Position numbers and translations under genes: made by a program. From assembly GCA_943704415.1 (NCBI GenBank), contig CALSCO010000238.1, positions 1 to 13,260 on the forward strand: 13,260 nt of DNA, read 5' to 3'. The notes under the pieces are model-generated. The model worked only from the letters and a program-made list of their open reading frames with translations, had not been told where the DNA came from and made no database searches. Below are positions 7,397 to 13,260 of the stretch, piece after piece (positions within the stretch are counted from its first letter, which is position 1; each line of letters starts with the position of its first letter). The DNA is from Parvularia atlantis. Lineage: Eukaryota > Opisthokonta > Rotosphaerida.

Positions 7397-9685
7397 ATGG
7401 TGGCGGGCGTCGTGCTTGGTGCGGGCGCCTCAGGTCTGGCCACGCTGCGCGAGTGCCTGGCGCACGGCCTGGAGGTGCGCGGCGGGCGCCGAGCGTGGCG
7501 GGTGCTGAGCGCTGTCGCGGGCGCGCCAGGCCGTGTGTCTCGAGGGCGAGGAAGACTTGGGCGGGCTGTGGCGCTTCACGCCGCGCGAGGCGCACTCGTC
7601 GGTCTACCGGTGCGTGTGCGCGTGTGCTCGCGCCTCGCACGACTGAGGCGCGGCCTCAGATCGACCGTGATCAACACCTCGAAGGAGATGACCGCATTTT
7701 CGGTCTTCCCGCCTGCCAAGGGTGTGCGCCGTCACCGCGCGCGGGCTGCCCCTGACCTTGTGCAGAGATGGCCTGCTTCATGCACCATAGCCAGATCCTG
7801 CGCTACCTGAACGACTTTGCCGACCGCTTCGACCTGCGGCGGCACATCCGCTTCAACACGCGCGTCACGCGCGTCACGCCCGCGCCCGACCACGCCACGA
7901 CGGGAGCGTACGTGGTCGAGTACACGGACGGGCGCGGCGGACCGGCACGCGCCGAGGTTTTTGCGTTTGTCATCGTGTGCACGGGCCACCACTCGCGCCC
8001 GCGTACGCCGCGCTTCCCGGGCCAGGACTCGTTCGCAGGCGCGCGCGCGCGGCCGGTCTATGGCCGTGTGACTAACTCAGTGTGCGGCCAGGCGTGCAGC
8101 TGCACACGCACGCGTACAAGGACCACAACGGGTTCGAGGACAAGAACGTCCTCGTGATCGGCGTGGGAAACTCGGGTGCGGCGCCCACCGTGCGCGCGGT
8201 CTGCGCGCTGCCCTGATCGACGCGTGCTCGTCGTGCAGGGCTGGACGTCGCCGTGGAGCTCAGCCGCGTGTCGCGTCACGTGAGTGTACTGCGCACCCGG
8301 TGGCAACGCGGCGCTGACTCGCGGCGCAGGTGTACCTCTCGACGCGGCACGGCACGTGGCTGGCGTCCAGGTGCGTAAGGCGCCGCGCGGTCGACGTGGC
8401 CGAGCCCATCGACGCGGCGCACAGGCAGGGCCGTCACGGAATGCCGTCCGACTTTGCGGGCGTGCGCCGCGACGTGTGGGCGCGGCCGTGGGAGGAGCTC
8501 GACGAGCTGCTGTCGCGGCGCGCGCAAGACGCGCTCAACCTGGAGCTGTACGGGCTGCAGCCCAAGCACCGCTACCTGGCGGCGCACATCTCGATCAACG
8601 GCGACGTGCCCAACCGCATCCTGACGGGCGTGCGTGGGGCCGGCGACTGCCCGTGTGCACGCGTGCGCGCTCAGGTGCTGGCGCGCCGCAGACCATGTCT
8701 GTCAACCCGAACGTGGCCGAGATCCGGCCGCGCTCGGTCGTGTTTGACAACGGGCGTGAGGTGGTGAAGCCCTGGTGCTCGCCCTGCCAGATGGGCTGAC
8801 GGGCGCACGGCGGGCGCAGGTCCCGTGCGACGTCATCATCTACGCGACTGGCTACGAGATCGGGTTTCCCTTCCTCGACCCGGCGTGCACCGTGGTCGTG
8901 CACAACAACGAGGTGCGCATCACGCGCGTGTGCGCGGGTGTCGCCGCTGACCGACCGCCAGGTGTCCATGTACAAGTTTGTGTTCCCGCCAGACGCCTCG
9001 CCTAGGGGCACGCTGTCGTTCGTCGGCCTCATCCAGCCGATCGGCTCCATCTTGTGCGTGTGCTGCGCGCCGCACGGCCGGGTCGGCGCGTGTGCGGCTC
9101 ACCGGGCGCGCCAGGCCGATCTCGGAGATGCAGGCGCGGTGGATCTGCCGAGTGCTGACGGACGCGGTGCGATGGCTGCGCGCACGCAGTGGCTGCCCGG
9201 CGCGCTGACACCTGGGCAGGCGTCCCTGCCATCGCGCGAGGAGATGCACGCGGACATCCGCGCCAAGCGCACGAGCATGCGTGCGCGCTACGTCGCGAGT
9301 GAGCGCCACACGATCCAGGTCGACTATATTGTGCGTGCGATGAGAAAGCCCGGCGCCCGCGCGCCAACGCCCACCCCCGCGGCAGCCGTACATGGACGAG
9401 ATCGCGGCGATCGTCGGCTGCATGCCGCCGCCCGAGGACGAGCTGCGCCACACCGATCCCGAGGCGCGTGTGATGCTGCTCGGGTGACGCAGCCCGCGAC
9501 TGACAGACGCGCCGGTACAGCTGGCGCAAAAGATCTACCACGCAGCCGCGACGCCGTACCAGTACCGCCTGCGCGGCCCAGGAGCGTGGGAGGGCGCGCG
9601 CGCCGCGGTGCTCGAGGCGGAGGCGCGGACAGTGTACGCGCTGTCGGGCGGGCGCCTGAGCGCGCTGCCGAAATCGATGCTGTAA
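7397..9685 (+). CDS. Flavin-containing monooxygenase (FMO-like)
   Basis: Fifteen exons: 7397-7474, 7530-7609, 7660-7721, 7766-8038, 8092-8175, 8239-8279, 8330-8370, 8425-8629, 8692-8760, 8820-8912, 8962-9053, 9115-9166, 9220-9330, 9386-9469, 9521-9685; 509 residues. FMOs use FAD, NADPH and O2 to oxygenate soft nucleophiles (N or S). Seen directly: FAD-site GAGASG at 8-13, E-x5-GGLW at 31-40, NTSKEM at 58-63 (its Asn aligns with the conserved FMO active-site Asn), FMO fingerprint FAGVQLHTHAY (FxGxxxHxxxY) at 163-173, NADPH-site GVGNSG at 188-193, and ATGY at 320-323. The end PYQYRLRGPGAWEGAR matches fungal FMOs. No signal peptide or C-terminal anchor is evident. Intron 4 has a GC donor; intron 14 is placed by homology (TDPEAR|LAQK). 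The FAD motif starts at residue 8, which fixes the N-terminus closely. Confidence 0.9.
8039..8091 (+). other. GC-AG intron in FMO (donor CAG|GCGCGC)
   Basis: FMO homology requires SFAG followed directly by VQLHTHAY. This places a 53-nt intron beginning GCGCGC, with a strong CTAAC branch-like site and ending GGCCAG. A GT donor at 8054 (GTCTAT) also keeps frame, but would leave a 38-nt intron and insert five residues into the FMO fingerprint. Confidence 0.72.
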
Positions 9686-9781
9686 CGGACGCCTGGGCGC
9701 ACGCTGCCGTGCCCGCGCACACGCTGAAATGTCTGACGGTGCTCACGATCGTGCCTGGGCACACAAAAAGAAGGCTGTCCA

Positions 9782-11228
9782 CTACTTGGATCGCTTGTAG
9801 ATCTGCAGGCGCGCGTGAGGGACCGCAGCGGGCCCAGACAGCGCCGCGCACCTTCTTGATGAACTTGGTGAATACCGCGGCCGGCAGCTTGTCGTCGCAC
9901 AGCTCGCTGATGCGCTTGTTGATGCGCTGGTAACTATCCTCCTCGTACGCCTCGAACAGCTGCTTGAGCTTGAGCTCGGCAAAGAGGTCTGGCTTCGGCT
10001 CAGACCAACGCCTGGCCGGCCAGCGCGGACGCGTGCGCACCCTTCACGCGCTGGATGCAGGCCGCGTCCTTGCGGCCGTAGTTGTGCTCGAGCACCTGGC
10101 GCTGCTCGGACGAGGCGACCTCCAGCGCCTTGTTGACCAGCCACGAGCTGCGCCGTACACCGTCAGGCTCTGTGCACAGCGCAGCAGCCCACGCGCACCA
10201 CTTGTTGTCCTGGATGTCAGTGCCGATCTTGCCGATCACGGCGGGGTCGCCAAAGCAGTCGAGGTAGTCGTCCTGCACCTGGAAGTACTCGCCCATGTCC
10301 AGCAGGATCTCCTCGGCCTTGCGGAACTCCTTCGAATCTGTTGCGCCGTGCAGCGTCAGCCTCCAGCGAGGCGGCCGTGCGGCTGTGCTGCCGTGCGGGC
10401 GCGCGCGCGTACCCTTGTCAATGCCGGCGACGAGCATGGCCATCGCGACGGGCAGGTAGAACGAGTAGAAGGCGGTCTGGGACGGTCTGTCAGCGTGCGC
10501 GCACACACACACACACACGCAGCAGCTGCGTGCCTTGTACTTGACGATCCACTTGTACTTGGCCATGCTGAACCGGTTCAGGTCGACGTGCTCCTCCGGC
10601 GCAGTGATCAGGTCGACAAGCTGGCCGAGCTCGGTCTGGTATGTCGTCTCGTGCATGAGCTCGACGAGGTCGCCGTAGTACGGCGCGCTCTTGAAGTACT
10701 GTGTGTGCGCGCGTTACGACCGCTGCGTCGGGCCGCGCTCGAGCCAACGCGCCTTCTTGAGCAGCTTGTAGATGCACGACTCAAGCAGGAACGAGTCGTT
10801 GATGGCGACGTTGCCCACGCCGTCGACCTTGTACCAGCACGGCTGGCCGCGGCGCGTCTGCGACTGGTCCATGATGTCGTCGGCCACGAGGAAGAAGGCC
10901 TGCAGCCACTCGACCGTCCACCCGAGCACGCCGCATTTGAGCGCCTCATCCGCCGTCAGCGCGCGCTCGCCCACGAGCGAGCGGTAGCTGGCCGCGACCG
11001 ACAGGCCCCGGTTGAGCTTGCCGCCGGGCACGTTGTGCTGGATGCAGCGACTGAACCAGTCGTACGCCTCCTGCGGCAGCGCTGCGCGGCGCGCAGCGTC
11101 TCAGGTGCCTGCGTGCGTGCGTCGCCTGTGCCTGCGCGGCGCGCACCGTACGTCGCCAGCTCCGACAAGATGTCGTCCACGAGGCGCGGGAACAGCGCCA
11201 CGAACTCGTCGTACTCGGCCTTGTCCAT
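9782..11228 (-). CDS. ERG20: Farnesyl diphosphate synthase
   Basis: Eight exons in transcript order: 11228-11147, 11081-10753, 10698-10534, 10476-10413, 10337-10199, 10147-10041, 9988-9852, 9802-9782; 347 residues, the usual length. The enzyme condenses DMAPP and GPP with IPP to FPP, feeding sterols, dolichol, ubiquinone and prenylation. The first Asp-rich motif is DDIMD at 95-99, followed by QTRRGQPCW; the two residues at -4 and -5 are Phe-Phe, the eukaryotic FPP (not GGPP) chain-length pattern. The second motif is DDYLD at 236-240 within [17 protein letters not shown]. Also visible are [36 protein letters not shown] and the C-terminal IYKRSK. Introns 2 and 3 have GC donors. Introns 3, 4 and 5 are multiples of three with no in-frame stop. 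It is tail-to-tail with FMO (96 bp) and head-to-head with the E2 gene. Confidence 0.95.
10477..10533 (-). other. GC-AG intron 3 of FPP synthase (AAG|GCACGC)
   Basis: The conserved join is KYK followed by TAFYSFYLP, so the intron begins GCACGC at 10533 and ends GTCCCAG at 10477. A GT donor 15 nt further in, inside a GT repeat, would also keep frame and add five residues (ARSCC). The donor hexamer is identical to that of the CAP2 GC-AG intron. Confidence 0.72.
10502..10518. repeat. (CA)8 dinucleotide run inside FPP synthase intron 3
   Basis: Plus-strand CACACACA tract, read GTGTGT on the coding strand, lying just inside the GC donor. It supplies several alternative GT dinucleotides. Confidence 0.9.
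10699..10752 (-). other. GC-AG intron 2 of FPP synthase (AAG|GCGCGT)
   Basis: The family join LLKK to [11 protein letters not shown] requires a 54-nt intron starting GCGCGT and ending CACACAG, with a TAAC branch-like site. The nearest GT (10748) breaks the frame, and reading through reaches a stop, so the GC donor is well supported. Confidence 0.82.
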
Positions 11229-11750
11229 GGTGCGGTCTGCGGCGCGGTGCGTCGCGTCGAGAGAAGTGGCGTGAGGTTGTCACGGTACTGGGCACGTGAC
11301 CTGATGACTAACCACTTTTGTACCACGAGCATGCGTGACCGCTGCGCGCGTTTTCTTGCAGTCGCGCGCGACGGCGAAGGGCGCGCGTGCGGGCGAGGGC
11401 GGCCGAAGGGCGGGCGGCGGACAGGAGAGGGGGCGCACCGAAACACGCCGAGTTTGGCCGCCCTTGGCGCCCTGGCTCTCGCTCCGCGGCGCGACCTCCC
11501 TTCTGGGGACGGTCCAGTGCGCGCGACGTGCCTGCGTGTGCAAGCATCCGCGTCCGGGCGCACGTCTCTCTTTTCCGCCTGCTCTGCGCCGCCGTGCTGT
11601 GCCGGGCGCGCCCTCCGCCGCCCGCCAGGCGCGCACTGCCCGCTGACAAACGCCGCCCGCCTCCCAGCCGCCACCCGTCCAGACGCCCCGCGAGCGCGTG
11701 GCCAACGCGTCGACACCATCAGCGAAGCCCGAGGCGCCCCCGAGTGGAGG
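11229..11750. promoter_or_regulatory. Divergent promoter of FPP synthase and the E2 gene
   Basis: This is the longest gene-free stretch, 522 bp between the two start codons. A palindromic E-box, CACGTG (11293-11298, extended CACGTGAC), lies 64 bp from the FPP synthase ATG. TGACTAA (11305-11311), an AP-1/Gcn4-like half site, follows 6 bp away. A pyrimidine-rich TTTTCTTGCAG at about 11350-11360 resembles an intron acceptor and could end a 5'-leader intron of the E2 gene. The remainder is GC-rich with no convincing protein, although long open frames cross it on both strands. Confidence 0.55.
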
Positions 11751-12508
11751 ATGAGCAACACGACCAGTGCGGCGTCGTCGGCGCTGATGCTCAAGAAGGA
11801 GCTGAAGGGTGCGCGCGTGGGCGGCGGCGCGTGGCATCGTCGCTGACGTGCGCCTGTTTCTTTGCCGTTCGCCCCACCAGAGCTGCACAGGACCCCCGTC
11901 GAGGGCTTCTCGGCCGGCCTGGTGGACGACAACGACCTGTACGAGTGGGAGATTCTGATCATGGGGCCGCCCGACACCATGTAGTGCGTGCCGCATGCGC
12001 AGCCGCACGCACGGACCACGCTCACGCGCCCCGCGGCCGACAGCGAGGGCGGCTTCTTCAAGGCGCGGCTAAGCTTCCCGAAGGACTACCCGCAGATGCC
12101 GCCCAAGATGAAGTTTGTGTCGGAGATGTACCACCCGAACGGTGCGCGGGCGCCGTGCACGGCCGGCGGCGACTGACGGCGCGCGGCGCCCAGTGTACCC
12201 CGACGGCACCGTGTGCATCTCGATCCTGCACGACCCGGGCGAGGACAAGTACGGCTACGAGGACGCCTCGGAGCGGTGGTCGCCTGTGCACTCGACCCGC
12301 ACGATCCTGCTCTCGGTGATCGCGATGCTGTCGAACCCGAACGACGAGTCGCCGGCAAACATCGAGGCCGCCGTGCGTGCCCTCGCCCGCTGTGCTGACG
12401 CGTCGCGGCTCACGCACGCGCACGCGCTGGCAGAAAATGTGGCGCGAGGACCGCAGCGGGTTCAGAAAAAAGGTGCAGCGCATTGTGCGCAAGAGCCAGG
12501 AGGAGTGA
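11751..12508 (+). CDS. Ubiquitin-conjugating enzyme E2, UBE2G1/Ubc15 type
   Basis: Exons 11751-11808, 11881-11983, 12044-12141, 12194-12372, 12434-12508; 170 residues, the same length as human UBE2G1. It accepts ubiquitin from E1 on a cysteine and passes it on through E3 ligases. The N-terminal helix is [23 protein letters not shown] is at 84-86 and the active cysteine is C94 in GTVCISIL. The following acidic insertion, [16 protein letters not shown], is the loop typical of the Ubc7/UBE2G/Cdc34 group. NPNDESPAN and the tail VRKSQEE closely match UBE2G1 and S. pombe Ubc15 and differ from the ER-associated UBE2G2 branch. Introns are 52-72 nt with GTGCGN donors, and every phase closes. It is tail-to-tail with PKR1, 106 bp apart. 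Confidence 0.93.
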
Positions 12509-12614
12509 CGCGCCGCGCGCACGACCGAGTCGCTGCGCTGTGAGCAGACTGTCTTTGTCTGTGCAAGGGCCGCCTGTTCACACATCCACACGCGCTCGCT
12601 CGTTCTGCGCGCCG

Positions 12615-13114
12615 TCACCTCGACTTCTTGGCCTCGGGCGCCGCGGCATCGCTGCCCTCGGCAGGCTCCACCGGCACGGGGATCTGCGCCAGCTCGCGCA
12701 GGAACCTGGGCGGCGAGGCCGCGCGCTCAGCCGCGACGCCCCTGCACCACGGAAGCGCGCACCACTGCGTGCTGACAAAGAGGCCCGTGGCCGCGGTAAG
12801 CAGCACATACACGTGGATGTTGAACTCCTGCGGCAGCGGTCACCCGCACGCGCGTGAGTGCCGCGCGCACCAGCGCCTGGCCGTGCGGCCGCGCACCCAA
12901 AAGACGCCGAGCAGGACCAGCGAGGCGAACAGCCCGACAAAGGCGATGTTAAGTACGCGGATCACATTCTTGTTCACACCTGCACGGCCCGCGTCACCGC
13001 CCGCTCCGCCGCATCGGGCGTCGCGCGCACGCCACCGGCGTGGAAAATCGAGTGCACAATGTCGTCCACGACCGTGCCGGATGCGCTCGAGTTGGTCGTC
13101 AGGGTCGCGGGCAT
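12615..13114 (-). CDS. PKR1: V-type ATPase assembly factor Pkr1
   Basis: Transcript-order exons 13114-13036, 12979-12897, 12827-12763, 12705-12615; 105 residues (yeast Pkr1 122). Pkr1 is a small ER membrane protein that helps assemble the V-ATPase Vo sector. Seen here: an opening soluble stretch with DDIVHSIFHAG, matching the family's SIF-x-x-G box, a first membrane segment VLNIAFVGLFASLVLLGVFW (about 34-53), the family-like link EFNIHVYVLL, a second segment to FVSTQW (about 57-75), then FLREL and an acidic/Lys tail ending APEAKKSR. The last intron (12706-12762) is a multiple of three with no stop, so reading through is possible, but removing it gives the family's W-F-x-x-E-L join. Intron 1 could alternatively use GTGCGC at 13029 with another acceptor. 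Its ATG is 30 bp from the next gene's ATG. Confidence 0.8.
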
Positions 13115-13144
13115 GATGGCAAGCGCGTGATTCACTGAAGTAGC
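13115..13144. promoter_or_regulatory. 30-bp gap between divergent start codons
   Basis: These 30 bp separate the ATGs of PKR1 (leftward) and the acetyltransferase gene (rightward). The segment is locally less GC-rich (TTCACTGAAGTAGC) than its surroundings, but is too short for two conventional promoters. Confidence 0.55.
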
Positions 13145-13260
13145 ATGACGCCTTCGCTGATTGCCCGCGTGCGCGCCGCGCCCGCCTCGGCCGCGCTGCT
13201 GTCGACGGCGGCCGGCGCTGCGGCGCGCCCGATGTACCGCCACCAGGACAAGCTGCCGCG
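13145..13260 (+). CDS. Probable carnitine O-acetyltransferase, N-terminus only
   Basis: An ATG at 13145 opens 38 complete codons to the window edge. The first 28 residues contain Arg, Ser and Ala but no acidic residue, as in a mitochondrial targeting peptide. They lead into RPMYRHQDKLPR. Fungal mitochondrial/peroxisomal carnitine acetyltransferases start their mature domain with a Y-x-x-Q-x-x-L-P-x-L-P-V-P motif, which this matches as far as the window shows. The enzyme shuttles acetyl groups between CoA and carnitine. The catalytic histidine lies far outside the window, so the assignment rests on one short motif. Confidence 0.55.
   Translation, partial: MTPSLIARVRAAPASAALLSTAAGAAARPMYRHQDKLP

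Noticed and set aside
6341-7810. 489-codon plus-strand open frame
   Set aside because: Mostly antisense of the coiled-coil gene; only its last part (from 7397) follows FMO exon 1, then it leaves frame at the FMO introns.
9470-9520. Alternative FMO donor GTGACG at 9484
   Set aside because: It shifts frame and destroys the conserved PYQYRL end; the GTGATG donor at 9470 restores it.
137-9685. Frequent frame changes that could suggest frameshifted pseudogenes
   Set aside because: Each change is explained by a 44-75 nt interval with splice donor, branch-like and acceptor sequences, and joining them gives intact family proteins.
9964-11274. 436-codon plus-strand open frame
   Set aside because: Exact antisense of FPP synthase, whose catalytic motifs are clear on the minus strand.
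11293-11360. Possible 5'-leader intron of the E2 gene (GTGACC to TTGCAG)
   Set aside because: Donor is atypical and no coding constraint supports it; mentioned in the promoter entry only.
12545-12561. CAGAC/GTCTG hairpin after the E2 gene
   Set aside because: Five-base stem with a seven-base loop is too short to distinguish from chance.

Overview
This is a GC-rich (visibly well over 60% GC), gene-dense nuclear segment of a fungus, most likely a basidiomycete yeast. The evidence is eukaryotic housekeeping proteins split by many tiny introns (44-75 nt), with donors mostly GTGCGN and a CTGAC/CTCAC/CTAAC-like branch site shortly before the acceptor. Fungal-type bHLH, Pkr1 and flavin monooxygenase genes agree with this. 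Malassezia or another small-genome Ustilaginomycotina is a guess that the sequence alone cannot settle.

I rebuilt exon chains by hand, using splice-site pattern, reading-frame closure and remembered family sequences. Eight complete genes and two partial ones result, in strictly alternating orientation. (1) An unidentified minus gene runs off the left edge (1-128). (2) RPP1/Rpp30, RNase P/MRP subunit (137-1513, +). (3) CAP2, F-actin capping protein beta (1712-2943, -). (4) A bHLH transcription factor (3281-4240, +). (5) An 18-exon coiled-coil membrane protein I could not name (4294-7381, -). (6) A flavin-containing monooxygenase (7397-9685, +). (7) Farnesyl diphosphate synthase (9782-11228, -). 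(8) A UBE2G1/Ubc15-type E2 (11751-12508, +). (9) Pkr1-type V-ATPase assembly factor (12615-13114, -). (10) The N-terminus of a probable carnitine acetyltransferase (13145 to the right edge, +).

Every gene boundary is head-to-head or tail-to-tail. Three of the five divergent pairs have start codons only 8, 15 and 30 bp apart, so each promoter must overlap its neighbour's 5' coding region. The other two share 337 bp and 522 bp regions that hold recognisable motifs: a 17-bp perfect inverted repeat and a CCAAT/TGACGTC/CCAAT cluster in one, a CACGTG E-box with TGACTAA in the other. I count 63 introns in about 8.1 kb of coding sequence, which is very dense for so compact a locus. At least four of them need GC instead of GT donors.

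The genes do not form one pathway. FPP synthase (isoprenoids/sterols), the E2 (a family linked to protein quality control), Pkr1 (V-ATPase assembly in the ER) and the carnitine acetyltransferase (acetyl transfer) are general metabolism and housekeeping. I saw no transposon, CRISPR array, tRNA, rRNA or virus-like gene. The unusual features are architectural: promoter sharing, intron density, GC-AG introns, and the unidentified membrane protein.
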